From Aphanomyces cochlioides (lineage: Eukaryota; Oomycota; Saprolegniomycetes; Saprolegniales; Verrucalvaceae): DNA of 64,000 nucleotides. Made by a program: the position numbers and the translations under genes. The stretch lies in the NCBI GenBank assembly GCA_019828595.1, contig JAHQRK010000020.1, forward strand, positions 1,488,001-1,552,000, given 5' to 3'. Shown in pieces: positions 18,147-29,810 of this stretch. Each line of letters begins with the position of its first letter. Within the stretch, counting starts at the first letter, position 1. Under the pieces are notes generated by a model. The model was not told where the DNA came from, did no database searches, and was given only the letters and a program-made list of their open reading frames with translations.

Positions 18147-18161
18147 TCCGGTCATAGCTCA
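18147..18161 (+). repeat. Target-site duplication, left flank of LINE A2
   Basis: The same 15-base tRNA-Tyr start, followed directly by the family A 3' tail. It pairs with 25486-25500. Confidence 0.95.
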
Positions 18162-18318
18162 CTGCAATGGGGAGGTATATTAATAGACTTTCAATATCTA
18201 CTAATACTAATATTGCCTACTAACGGCTCATCCCACTTCCAAATGCTTCAGCAGATTTTCTACTTTGGGCTTTGGAGTACAGCGATTTTTGACTTGTTGA
18301 ATAAATACTTGGGGCTTG

Positions 18319-21300
18319 TTAATTTGGGGCTGAAGGTTGGAGCGCGAGCAAAGTCGGGTACTTGGCTACCAGTGGGCGATAGACAGGTTGTCTATGCAAA
18401 GTATTGATTGCTGAAATTGCTTCCACTCGTTGAGGGCTGTCAACTTCTTGGAGGCGAAGCCATCTGCGGATCGATGCATGCCATCGGATGAAGCTGACTT
18501 CTTGCCAAATTTCTGGCGGAGGCGGCTCCTTCGATTCGAACTTGGCGGCGTTGTGCGTTGTCCAAATATAGTGAAGGTTGGAAGCACACAGAAGAGCCCA
18601 GAGCACAAACAGTATGTCTTGAAGCTGGCTACCGCGTTCGTTGACTTGAAAGCGGTCGATGTTGGTGATGGCAGTCCAATCGAAATTGACACCGAAGCAT
18701 CGCCAAGCGGTCGCGTGAAAACGCCAAAGGGGATACACGCGAGAGCAGGTGTGGAAGGCGTGGTGTTGGTTCTCCGGTGCGTCGCAATTGGTATAGACAC
18801 AGCAAATTACGTCTGGCTGCTGAGGTTGCAAGTAGAACAAGCGCGAGTTGACAGGCAGCATGTTGAACAACAGTCGAAACCAAACGTCGCCATGGAGGGG
18901 AGGCGGCCAACGGCATGTTTTGCGGATGAGTCGCACGTAGGTCGCAATATCTTGTTGCTCGACGCGGGACGATGTCGCCACTGGGTGCGGTTTTCCATCC
19001 GAAGGGGCGTGATGCGCCAAACGTGATACGAGTCGCTTGGGCCAACGCTCGAAGGATAGCAATTGATCTTTGAAAAGTGCCTTGAAAGGGTGACTTGTTG
19101 TATCGATATCGGTCAAAGCAGTTCCAGTTCGAACGCCAGACGTGCGGAGGACTTGGTCGAATATCTTGGTGAGGTGGCTATAAACTTGACCAGCACGTTC
19201 GGGTGCTGCAAATCCCATCGCGCCGTTCGCTTGTAACGTCACTTGTGCCGCACGGTTGTTGGATGACAGTCGATCAATAAACGCAGCTCTTGTAGGCCAT
19301 GTCCCTTGCCGTGTCAAGAAGTCTTTGAGGCAGTGGAAACCGTTTTGAGACGCATGTCTACACCATCGACGACACAGAGCAGTCTTCACGACATTTGATG
19401 TAGCACCCGCAGGACCAACTTGCAGAGCGGGGTAGGATGTCAGCCACACGGGGAGGTTCAAAAGTTCTTCGAGGCTTGGTGGCGAAGCGGTTCGCTTGGC
19501 CATAGGTGTGGCGGCCCATTGATGCCAAATGTCGTGCCAAAGAGGATGCAGCTCCCACAAAAACAACCACTTGGAGCTGTGGTTGGGGAAGTACGTGAGA
19601 AAGTCGAACGGGTGGGTGTCGCGATACAGCTTGTTCATGACACGGGAAAATTGTCTCTTGACAAGCAACTTCCATGGGGCAAATGTGTTGGGTGAATTGG
19701 GCTGCATCAAGAGTTGGAGCCGCAGCAGTCGCTGAGTCCGAAGCTTCGAAGCCACATGCGGAATACCGAGGCCGAGTTTTTGATCGAACTGCCACTTGCG
19801 GCAAATGGTTGAGCGATGATGGTCGGTGATTTGCGTCTTCCGACCAAGGATGTACTTGTTGACCATTCTTTGCCAAACGGCAACCATCGTTGGAGGCACA
19901 TACACTGCAGCCGTGACATGCCATAACAACGACAACAACATGGTCGATACGATGAGTTTGCGGCCTTGGATGGTTCGCGCACGACTTCCCCACGTTTGAA
20001 ACGCAGCCAGAAACTTGTCGTTCAGTTGCTGGACTTGAAAATCGCGCGGCAGTCGGTGGCCAAAGAGAATACCAAGGTATTTCACTGGCTTCTCGCTCGG
20101 CAAGACGTTCAAGAGGCCACCATCGTCGATGTCTTCGATATCGAGATTGTTGTTGAGCGCCAAAGTCATGCACTTGGCAACGTTGAGACGAGCTCCAGAC
20201 ACAGAGCAAAAGTCTTCGACAATTGCCATTTGCTCGACCGCCGCTTGGAGGGATGACGAGAGTAGAGTCGTGTCGTCGGCAAAGTAGATGCTCGTCAGTG
20301 AGTCTCCATTTGGAAGGGGAATACCAAAATCAGGAGATCCGCGTAGCATTTCGCCGAGTGGCTCGAGGTAAAGTACGAAGAGCATGCACGATAGGGGGCA
20401 ACCTTGCTTGACTCCGCGGGTAGGCCGTATGGTAGGGCCAAGACCGTCGTTGAAAATGATCTGGACCAGAGGCGTATTGTAAAGCAACTGAACCCAAGAC
20501 ACAAATGTGGGACCGATGTTCATCTCCTTGAGTACGTCGAAGAGAAAGCCTTGGTCAACCATATCGTATGCCTTGGAAAAGTCGAGAAACGTCGCGTAGT
20601 AGTCGTGGTCTTCATTGGTACAGAAAGTCTGCAATGCTTGTACCAGCATCACGTGGTCGTGCAAGCGACGGCCAGGGACAAAACCAGCTTGGCTTGGGTG
20701 AGCGAGGTATGGGGCAACTTGTGCAAGACGGTAGGCCAGCGCCCGCGATAGAATCTTGACTTCAACCGACATGAGAGTAATCGGCCGATAGTTGCCAGGG
20801 TCGCCTCTGTCTCCAGCCTTGAACAAGAGCGCCACTGCACTTCGGCGTTGTTGGAGCAGGAGGTGACCGTGATGGGTGAGTTGGTAGTTGAACACCTTGA
20901 GCAGGATTTGGGCGAATACGTCCGGGGAGACTTGAAAGAAAGCTGCAGGCCAGCCGTCTGAACCAGGAGACTTGTTCGGGTTCATAGACTTGAGCGCGCC
21001 GCACAGGTCTTCCGCCGTGAGAGGACTTTCCAGAGCGTCGCGCTGTTCTTGAGTGAGACGTCGAGTAATGGCTCGAATGATAGCTCGGCGACGGGCCCGA
21101 TTCAACGGTGGTTGGTCTCTTGGAGTGACCATGATGTTTTTCCAATGAGACGTAAAACCAGCCTTGACTTCAGACGGGTCAGTCGACGTTGCACCGTTGA
21201 TTGTCACGGACGAGAGCGGCACTTTGATCCCCTTGGGTCGACGAAAAAAGTGACTGGTACCTCGCTCGTTGACGTTGGCGTGAAAGTCGAATTGCTGATC

Positions 21301-22472
21301 CAGGTTGAACTGTCGGTACTCGCTGCGGGCAGTGTCAAGGGCTTGACGGGCGGTATTAACAATGGATGTCTCAACGAGTCCCATGTCGAATGCTCGGCGG
21401 GAAGTAAGCCACTTCATCTTGAGGCTGTTGAGTGTGTACTTCATCGAGTCAATGTACTGGCGATGACTGACTTGGAGACGCTTCTTCATTCTCTTCAACC
21501 AGCCGTACCACTTTGCGCCAAAGTTTTGAGTGTCGTCTGCGCGCATCTCGTCCAAAAGTTGATTGGCTTCGGCCTTGATCGCTGCGACTACTTGAGGGTT
21601 CTTTAAGAGCTCACGGGGGAGGCGCCAGTAACTTCGGTCGGGAGCTCGCTGCTCGCAGGAGAGGACCACTTTGTGTTCCATGTGGTCGCCTGCAAAGCTG
21701 CTTGGGGAATAGCTTGAACGTGCGTACGTTTGAGCGACGATATCTTGGTCCACAAACAGGTAGTCGAGGCGGTTGCTTCGACCAGGGCCGCTGTAAACGC
21801 GCTCGTTGGGGTGGTGCATCCTCCACGCATCGATAACACCAAGTGCTGAAAGCCAGGCAATGCATTCCGCCTTACCAGCGTTGTGGTCTTGGCGAGGTCG
21901 AGTCGCGTCCAGATGCTCCTCCAGGGGTAAGTTGAAATCGCCTCCGACAAAGTGAATGCTGTCGTCTTCAAAGTCGCGAGGCAGATCGTCGAAAAACGGT
22001 GCTCGAGAGTGAGCGATAACCGGGGCATAGACGTTGTGAAAGTACACAGGAACGCCGTCCCACTGAGTTCGAACAACCATGTATCTTCCAGGTCGGTCAT
22101 GGGTGGTCAAGTGTTGCAGGTCGAGGAATCCAGGCATGGATCCATGGAAATACGATGCCACACCGCAGCGCCGATTGTTGAGTGAGTCGACGCGATCAGT
22201 GCGGAGATCGTTGGTGAAGAGCTTGTATTTGCCAACGCCTACTTCGTTGTTGAGGTGGAGTTGGAAGGTTTCGAGATGTTTGATGTTATTGATTTTGGTT
22301 TCTTGAAAGAAAACGGCTTGGGTCGGAATTGGAGTCGCCGCGCCACAAGATGTCCGTTGTCTTTCAGCCCATTGAGGTTGGCAGTGGTCAGTTCGAGTAT
22401 GGGGAACTTGGTGAAGAGACCGGCCGCGACCACCTTAGCCACGGAACGCGACAGACGTTGCGTTCGCAACAT
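18319..22472 (-). pseudogene. LINE A2 ORF2, frameshifted near its N-terminus
   Basis: Homologous to A1 ORF2 over its full length. One T is missing in a TTT run near 22329, so the frame breaks about 47 codons after the AUG at 22470-22472, just before the QETK motif. Downstream the endonuclease remainder, reverse transcriptase (FADD) and zinc motif are open. Translation from an internal Met would lack the catalytic N-terminus. The loss is in a homopolymer, so a sequencing error is possible. Confidence 0.88.
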
Positions 22473-25434
22473 CTCCCAGCATGAGTGTCTGAGTGTCGGG
22501 TTGGAACATCACTTGGTTGTCGAAGGTGGGGTCCAGGGAGCCAGCCTCATGGAATTCCAGGATCGTGGTCAAGACGTATCGCGACTTCTCGTCTTCGCCG
22601 GCATACAACGTTTCCATGATATTCCAAATCAAGAGGCCGAAGCTCGTGTCAAGCAATATGGCAGATAGCGATACGCCCGACAAACAGCGGGAGCCCAAAT
22701 GAGAAGCCAGTGCAGTGACCGGGTACTTGGTAGAGGCCACGATCGCAGCATCACTGTTGTAGTACGTTGGAGCATGAATGGCCAAGAGAACTTCTGCCAC
22801 AGCCAACACTTCTTCCAGGTCGCCGCGGTGGAGGGAAATCTCGTCGCCGTCAATGGTAGTATCGATGAAGTCGATGTTCTTGAATAGCTCGATGTTGCTG
22901 AAGATGGCTTGAACGTGCTCGCGGGTCATACGCACACCCCACGTCAATGAGTACAGCTGGGAGAACGGTTTGTCTCCACCCCAAGTCGCTCGAAGCCACC
23001 GATGGAGGAGGCGTTGTCTCACAAAGTACTCAAAGCATGCACGGTCTTCATCAAAAAGTCGGTGCAGTTGCAAGCCAAATTCAATCGGGGAACGCTCGAG
23101 ATGGCTACACAGCATGTCGACGCGGCCGTCGTTGATGAGTTGGGCAAGGTTGAACGAGCTGTTGGTCACTGCATCTTCGACTTGGGTTGAGAGATGCAAT
23201 GGAACTTTGGCTGTCTTGGTGTCGAGGTCTTGTAGTTCGGCGAGAATTTCGTCAAGAGACATTTCTATGCGCTTGGGAACGCCATCTTGGATCTTGGTGC
23301 CGCCGACAAATTGACCGGACGTAGGGAGGTGGGGAGGGTCATCCGAGACGTCCAGCTTGGGTACAATCGTTGAGATCTTGTAATCGCCAAACTGAGCAAC
23401 GTGTTCCTCGGGGTTGACACACACACGTTCGTCGAGGGCTTCAAACATGTTGGGCGAAATCCAAGAGCGGCCATGCTCGGGGGAATCCACTTGCTGTTGC
23501 GTCTTCTTGCGCTTGCCTCTCGACGCCTTGACGCCAGTCCACTGCGGAGGGTTGGCTTGCGCAGTTTTCCGACGTTTTGGCGCCTTGGGAGTCGAAGAAG
23601 GCGGGTTGGTTGGGCTGGGAGCTGGCTTGTTCAATCCATATTGGCGGGACGTTGCATCAAGGTCCAAACGAACCAAGTTCTTGTCACGAAAATACCACCC
23701 TTGACCGTACACGCGGAGACAACGGCCCTTGAAAAGAATTTCTTCGACGAGACGGCCGTCGCGCTGTATGGTCGTTGGTACGGAGGTTCCTTCAAAGTAA
23801 AGGCGGTACCGAGAGCTCGCCATACCGCTTGAAGAGGAAACGTTGGGGTAGGAGCCCCACAGGAAGCGTGGCTCCAACTTGGTCATGACGTCGAAGATCA
23901 GGCGCTCTTCGTCTTGATCTTGAAGGCCTTGAGGGATGTCCATGAAAAATCCGCCGAGGACGTGCGGAACGTTCATCGTGAAGTGTTGGGACGAGCCATC
24001 TCGAGCGACTTGAATCTTAAACGCGATGCCTCGCAGCTTCGTCATCGCTTCGTGAGAGGCAACACCCCACTTGAGCATGCGGTTCGGGATGTCCTTCTCG
24101 CATCTCACAATGTCAGCAATCGCAGTGTCGAGGCCGAGGGCTTGGTTGTCGAAAAGGATCGATGCCATGGCAGCTGAAACATCGATGGTCTTCGTGTGTG
24201 CACCCGTGGGCATCTGCAACCAGCCGACGATGCCGCGCGCCGAGTGCTTCTGGATCGGGAGGGTGTCTTCAAACGTGAGGGTTCCAGCAGCACGCTTGCG
24301 AAGGAGGGGTTCGAGTTCCTCCATCGTGGGCTGGTAAGGAGCAACGTCCTTGGTCTTGATGGCCTTGGCAGACTGAGACCGCTGTTGCGCTTGGAAGGCC
24401 CATACGTCGTTGGGGGCCTGGCGGTTGTTGGGTTGGCCACGGCCAGGTGTCTGGGCTCCGCCAGATTGAGAAATGTTTTCCAAATGCGATCCGGGTGAAG
24501 CCTGAGACGATGGCTGGCGGACTGAGTGAGAGTCCGAGTCGTGCGTCAGACCAACACTCAAGCGTGCGTCAGAGGCTTGGTCTTGTCCGGACCCTGTCCC
24601 ATGGTGGACAGAGTCACACGTTTGACCTTCACTCGCGTTGGACTTCGAGAAGCTTCCATGGGTGACTTGGTCTTGAGTATTCCCATGACCAACACTGGCC
24701 ACAGGGTTGTTCGCGATTGTTCCAGATCTTGCCCGATGATTCTTCGAGAAGAGACCATCACTCATGGAGCGACTAGTCTCGATGGGATCTTGACCTGTCG
24801 CCAGAGTGGACTTGTCGCTCGGGGGATTCTTCGAGAAGGGACCTTCACTCAGGGATGGACTGTTCTCGAATCTTCCTTGACATGTCGTCATGTTGACGTC
24901 GGTGCTTGAGCGAGTCTTCGAGAAGCCACTATCACTCGTCGAGAGAACATTCTCGAAAGGAACAGAACCCAACGGAGTCTTGCCAGGCAAGCCACCATCA
25001 CTCACGATGGACGTGGTTGATGGAGATTCTTCGGGCAAGGTCGTTGACGTCATGAGCACATCTTCCGAGGTTGGAACGCCGTCTTGCCAGGCTTCGTCGC
25101 AAGTGTCAGAGGTCGTTGGATCATTCGCGGGATCGCAAGCCTTCGTCGAGCGAGTCACAGGCAAGGGTTCAAAACGGCGCGGTTTCGAAGGGGTTGCACG
25201 TTGACGTGGAAACGGAACGCGCGTTGGAGTAGGGAGCGGATTCGTAGACGCGTCATGATGCGAAGCGTTGGAAGCATCGTCGACGTCCTCTTCCAACGAC
25301 GACGCCATGTCGGTATCGCTTGGGGATGGGTCAGCAACGACGATGACGTCCATATCGCTGGGGCTGGACGCCGAGGGAGAGAACGCGGAGGAGCAAGATG
25401 GGGCACGAGGGTTGGTCGAGCGGGTAGCAACCAT
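22435..25434 (-). CDS. LINE A2 ORF1
   Basis: 999 residues from ATG 25432-25434, essentially identical to A1 ORF1: Ser-rich N-terminus with 29-residue repeats, conserved middle domain, basic stretch and C-terminal EVLAVAEVLLAIHAP block. It overlaps the ORF2 start by 38 bases as in A1. The frame is intact, so A2 could still supply ORF1 protein in trans even though its ORF2 is broken. Confidence 0.85.
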   Translation of the reverse strand: MVATRSTNPRAPSCSSAFSPSASSPSDMDVIVVADPSPSDTDMASSLEEDVDDASNASHHDASTNPLPTPTRVPFPRQRATPSKPRRFEPLPVTRSTKACDPANDPTTSDTCDEAWQDGVPTSEDVLMTSTTLPEESPSTTSIVSDGGLPGKTPLGSVPFENVLSTSDSGFSKTRSSTDVNMTTCQGRFENSPSLSEGPFSKNPPSDKSTLATGQDPIETSRSMSDGLFSKNHRARSGTIANNPVASVGHGNTQDQVTHGSFSKSNASEGQTCDSVHHGTGSGQDQASDARLSVGLTHDSDSHSVRQPSSQASPGSHLENISQSGGAQTPGRGQPNNRQAPNDVWAFQAQQRSQSAKAIKTKDVAPYQPTMEELEPLLRKRAAGTLTFEDTLPIQKHSARGIVGWLQMPTGAHTKTIDVSAAMASILFDNQALGLDTAIADIVRCEKDIPNRMLKWGVASHEAMTKLRGIAFKIQVARDGSSQHFTMNVPHVLGGFFMDIPQGLQDQDEERLIFDVMTKLEPRFLWGSYPNVSSSSGMASSRYRLYFEGTSVPTTIQRDGRLVEEILFKGRCLRVYGQGWYFRDKNLVRLDLDATSRQYGLNKPAPSPTNPPSSTPKAPKRRKTAQANPPQWTGVKASRGKRKKTQQQVDSPEHGRSWISPNMFEALDERVCVNPEEHVAQFGDYKISTIVPKLDVSDDPPHLPTSGQFVGGTKIQDGVPKRIEMSLDEILAELQDLDTKTAKVPLHLSTQVEDAVTNSSFNLAQLINDGRVDMLCSHLERSPIEFGLQLHRLFDEDRACFEYFVRQRLLHRWLRATWGGDKPFSQLYSLTWGVRMTREHVQAIFSNIELFKNIDFIDTTIDGDEISLHRGDLEEVLAVAEVLLAIHAPTYYNSDAAIVASTKYPVTALASHLGSRCLSGVSLSAILLDTSFGLLIWNIMETLYAGEDEKSRYVLTTILEFHEAGSLDPTFDNQVMFQPDTQTLMLGDVANATSVAFRG

Positions 25435-25485
25435 ATTGTCAGATAGCGTAGAGTGGTACTGCGGGGTAGCTGGCAAATTGGAAAC

Positions 25486-25500
25486 TCCGGTCATAGCTCA
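25486..25500 (+). repeat. Target-site duplication shared by LINE A2 and LINE A3
   Basis: The 15-base tRNA start is the right flank of A2 and the left flank of A3. It marks a second hit on the tRNA rebuilt after A2 inserted. Confidence 0.95.
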
Positions 25501-25657
25501 CTGCAATGGGGAGGTATATTAATAGACTTTCAATATCTACTAATACTAATATTGCCTACTAACGGCTCATCCCACTTCCAAATGCTTCAGCAGATTTTCT
25601 ACTTTGGGCTTTGGAGTACAGCGATTTTTGACTTGTTGAATAAATACTTGGGGCTTG

Positions 25658-28600
25658 TTAATTTGGGGCTGAAGGTTGGAGCGCGAGCAAAGTCGGGTAC
25701 TTGGCTACCAGTGGGCGATAGACAGGTTGTCTATGCAAAGTATTGATTGCTGAAATTGCTTCCACTCGTTGAGGGCTGTCAACTTCTTGGAGGCGAAGCC
25801 ATCTGCGGATCGATGCATGCCATCGGATGAAGCTGACTTCTTGCCAAATTTCTGGCGGAGGCGGCTCCTTCGATTCGAACTTGGCGGCGTTGTGCGTTGT
25901 CCAAATATAGTGAAGGTTGGAAGCACACAGAAGAGCCCAGAGCACAAACAGTATGTCTTGAAGCTGGCTACCGCGTTCGTTGACTTGAAAGCGGTCGATG
26001 TTGGTGATGGCAGTCCAATCGAAATTGACACCGAAGCATCGCCAAGCGGTCGCGTGAAAACGCCAAAGGGGATACACGCGAGAGCAGGTGTGGAAGGCGT
26101 GGTGTTGGTTCTCCGGTGCGTCGCAATTGGTATAGACACAGCAAATTACGTCTGGCTGCTGAGGTTGCAAGTAGAACAAGCGCGAGTTGACAGGCAGCAT
26201 GTTGAACAACAGTCGAAACCAAACGTCGCCATGGAGGGGAGGCGGCCAACGGCATGTTTTGCGGATGAGTCGCACGTAGGTCGCAATATCTTGTTGCTCG
26301 ACGCGGGACGATGTCGCCACTGGGTGCGGTTTTCCATCCGAAGGGGCGTGATGCGCCAAACGTGATACGAGTCGCTTGGGCCAACGCTCGAAGGATAGCA
26401 ATTGATCTTTGAAAAGTGCCTTGAAAGGGTGACTTGTTGTATCGATATCGGTCAAAGCAGTTCCAGTTCGAACGCCAGACGTGCGGAGGACTTGGTCGAA
26501 TATCTTGGTGAGGTGGCTATAAACTTGACCAGCACGTTCGGGTGCTGCAAATCCCATCGCGCCGTTCGCTTGTAACGTCACTTGTGCCGCACGGTTGTTG
26601 GATGACAGTCGATCAATAAACGCAGCTCTTGTAGGCCATGTCCCTTGCCGTGTCAAGAAGTCTTTGAGGCAGTGGAAACCGTTTTGAGACGCATGTCTAC
26701 ACCATCGACGACACAGAGCAGTCTTCACGACATTTGATGTAGCACCCGCAGGACCAACTTGCAGAGCGGGGTAGGATGTCAGCCACACGGGGAGGTTCAA
26801 AAGTTCTTCGAGGCTTGGTGGCGAAGCGGTTCGCTTGGCCATAGGTGTGGCGGCCCATTGATGCCAAATGTCGTGCCAAAGAGGATGCAGCTCCCACAAA
26901 AACAACCACTTGGAGCTGTGGTTGGGGAAGTACGTGAGAAAGTCGAACGGGTGGGTGTCGCGATACAGCTTGTTCATGACACGGGAAAATTGTCTCTTGA
27001 CAAGCAACTTCCATGGGGCAAATGTGTTGGGTGAATTGGGCTGCATCAAGAGTTGGAGCCGCAGCAGTCGCTGAGTCCGAAGCTTCGAAGCCACATGCGG
27101 AATACCGAGGCCGAGTTTTTGATCGAACTGCCACTTGCGGCAAATAGTTGAGCGATGATGGTCGGTGATTTGCGTCTTCCGACCAAGGATGTACTTGTTG
27201 ACCATTCTTTGCCAAACGGCAACCATCGTTGGAGGCACATACACTGCAGCCGTGACATGCCATAACAACGACAACAACATGGTCGATACGATGAGTTTGC
27301 GGCCTTGGATGGTTCGCGCACGACTTCCCCACGTTTGAAACGCAGCCAGAAACTTGTCGTTCAGTTGCTGGACTTGAAAATCGCGCGGCAGTCGGTGGCC
27401 AAAGAGAATACCAAGGTATTTCACTGGCTTCTCGCTCGGCAAGACGTTCAAGAGGCCACCATCGTCGATGTCTTCGATATCGAGATTGTTGTTGAGCGCC
27501 AAAGTCATGCACTTGGCAACGTTGAGACGAGCTCCAGACACAGAGCAAAAGTCTTCGACAATTGCCATTTGCTCGACCGCCGCTTGGAGGGATGACGAGA
27601 GTAGAGTCGTGTCGTCGGCAAAGTAGATGCTCGTCAGTGAGTCTCCATTTGGAAGGGGAATACCAAAATCAGGAGATCCGCGTAGCATTTCGCCGAGTGG
27701 CTCGAGGTAAAGTACGAAGAGCATGCACGATAGGGGGCAACCTTGCTTGACTCCGCGGGTAGGCCGTATGGTAGGGCCAAGACCGTCGTTGAAAATGATC
27801 TGGACCAGAGGCGTATTGTAAAGCAAATGAACCCAAGACACAAATGTGGGACCGATGTTCATCTCCTTGAGTACGTCGAAGAGAAAGCCTTGGTCAACCA
27901 TATCGTATGCCTTGGAAAAGTCGAGAAACGTCGCGTAGTAGTCGTGGTCTTCATTGGTACAGAAAGTCTGCAATGCTTGTACCAGCATCACGTGGTCGTG
28001 CAAGCGACGGCCAGGGACAAAACCAGCTTGGCTTGGGTGAGCGAGGTATGGGGCAACTTGTGCAAGACGGTAGGCCAGCGCCCGCGATAGAATCTTGACT
28101 TCAACCGACATGAGAGTAATCGGCCGATAGTTGCCAGGGTCGCCTCTGTCTCCAGCCTTGAACAAGAGCGCCACTGCACTTCGGCGTTGTTGGAGCAGGA
28201 GGTGACCGTGATGGGTGAGTTGGTAGTTGAACACCTTGAGCAGGATTTGGGCGAATACGTCCGGGGAGACTTGAAAGAAAGCTGCAGGCCAGCCGTCTGA
28301 ACCAGGAGACTTGTTCGGGTTCATAGCTTGAGCGCGCCGCACAGGTCTTCCGCCGTGAGAGGACTTTCCAGAGCGTCGCGCTGTTCTTGAGTGAGACGTC
28401 GAGTAATGGCTCGAATGATAGCTCGGCGACGGGCCCGATTCAACGGTGGTTGGTCTCTTGGAGTGACCATGATGTTTTTCCAATGAGACGTAAAACCAGC
28501 CTTGACTTCAGACGGGTCAGTCGACGTTGCACCGTTGATTGTCACGGACGAGAGCGGCACTTTGATCCCCTTGGGTCGACGAAAAAAGTGACTGGTACCT

Positions 28601-29810
28601 CGCTCGTTGACGTTGGCGTGAAAGTCGAATTGCTGATCCAGGTTGAACTGTCGGTACTCGCTGCGGGCAGTGTCAAGGGCTTGACGGGCGGTATTAACAA
28701 TGGATGTCTCAACGAGTCCCATGTCGAATGCTCGGCGGGAAGTAAGCCACTTCATCTTGAGGCTGTTGAGTGTGTACTTCATCGAGTCAATGTACTGGCG
28801 ATGACTGACTTGGAGACGCTTCTTCATTCTCTTCAACCAGCCGTACCACTTTGCGCCAAAGTTTTGAGTGTCGTCTGCGCGCATCTCGTCCAAAAGTTGA
28901 TTGGCTTCGGCCTTGATCGCTGCGACTACTTGAGGGTTCTTTAAGAGCTCACGGGGAGGCGCCAGTAACTTCGGTCGGGAGCTCGCTGCTCGCAGGAGAG
29001 GACCACTTTGTGTTCCATGTGGTCGCCTGCAAAGCTGCTTGGGGAATAGCTTGAACGTGCGTACGTTTGAGCGACGATATCTTGGTCCACAAACAGGTAG
29101 TCGAGGCGGTTGCTTCGACCAGGGCCGCTGTAAACGCGCTCGTTGGGGTGGTGCATCCTCCACGCATCGATAACACCAAGTGCTGAAAGCCAGGCAATGC
29201 ATTCCGCCTTACCAGCGTTGTGGTCTTGGCGAGGTCGAGTCGCGTCCAGATGCTCCTCCAGGGGTAAGTTGAAATCGCCTCCGACAAAGTGAATGCTGTC
29301 GTCTTCAAAGTCGCGAGGCAGATCGTCGAAAAACGGTGCTCGAGAGTGAGCGATAACCGGGGCATAGACGTTGTGAAAGTACACAGGAACGCCGTCCCAC
29401 TGAGTTCGAACAACCATGTATCTTCCAGGTCGGTCATGGGTGGTCAAGTGTTGCAGGTCGAGGAATCCAGGCATGGATCCATGGAAATACGATGCCACAC
29501 CGCAGCGCCGATTGTTGAGTGAGTCGACGCGATCAGTGCGGAGATCGTTGGTGAAGAGCTTGTATTTGCCAACGCCTACTTCGTTGTTGAGGTGGAGTTG
29601 GAAGGTTTCGAGATGTTTGATGTTATTGATTTTGGTTTCTTGAAAGAAAACGGCTTGGGTCGGAATTTGGAGTCGCCGCGCCACAAGATGTCCGTTGTCT
29701 TTCAGCCCATTGAGGTTGGCAGTGGTCAGTTCGAGTATGGGGAACTTGGTGAAGAGACCGGCCGCGACCACCTTAGCCACGGAACGCGACAGACGTTGCG
29801 TTCGCAACAT
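25658..29810 (-). pseudogene. LINE A3 ORF2, two frameshifts
   Basis: Full-length relative to A1, but broken twice by single-base losses: an A after 28326 (just before the KSPGSDGWP motif) and a G in a G-run near 28953 (after the endonuclease GDHMEH motif). The three fragments are N-terminal endonuclease, the linker region and reverse transcriptase plus zinc motif. The first loss is not in a homopolymer, so real decay is likely for at least that one. Confidence 0.9.

Larger units (their letters stand above)
18162..25485 (-). mobile_element. LINE A2, full-length with one ORF2 frameshift
   Basis: 7,324 bp, one base shorter than A1 and nearly identical to it. It keeps the 14-base 5' motif (25472-25485), ORF1 and the 157-nt 3' UTR. 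Its right-hand target-site duplication was itself hit by A3, so A2 is the older of the two. Confidence 0.95.
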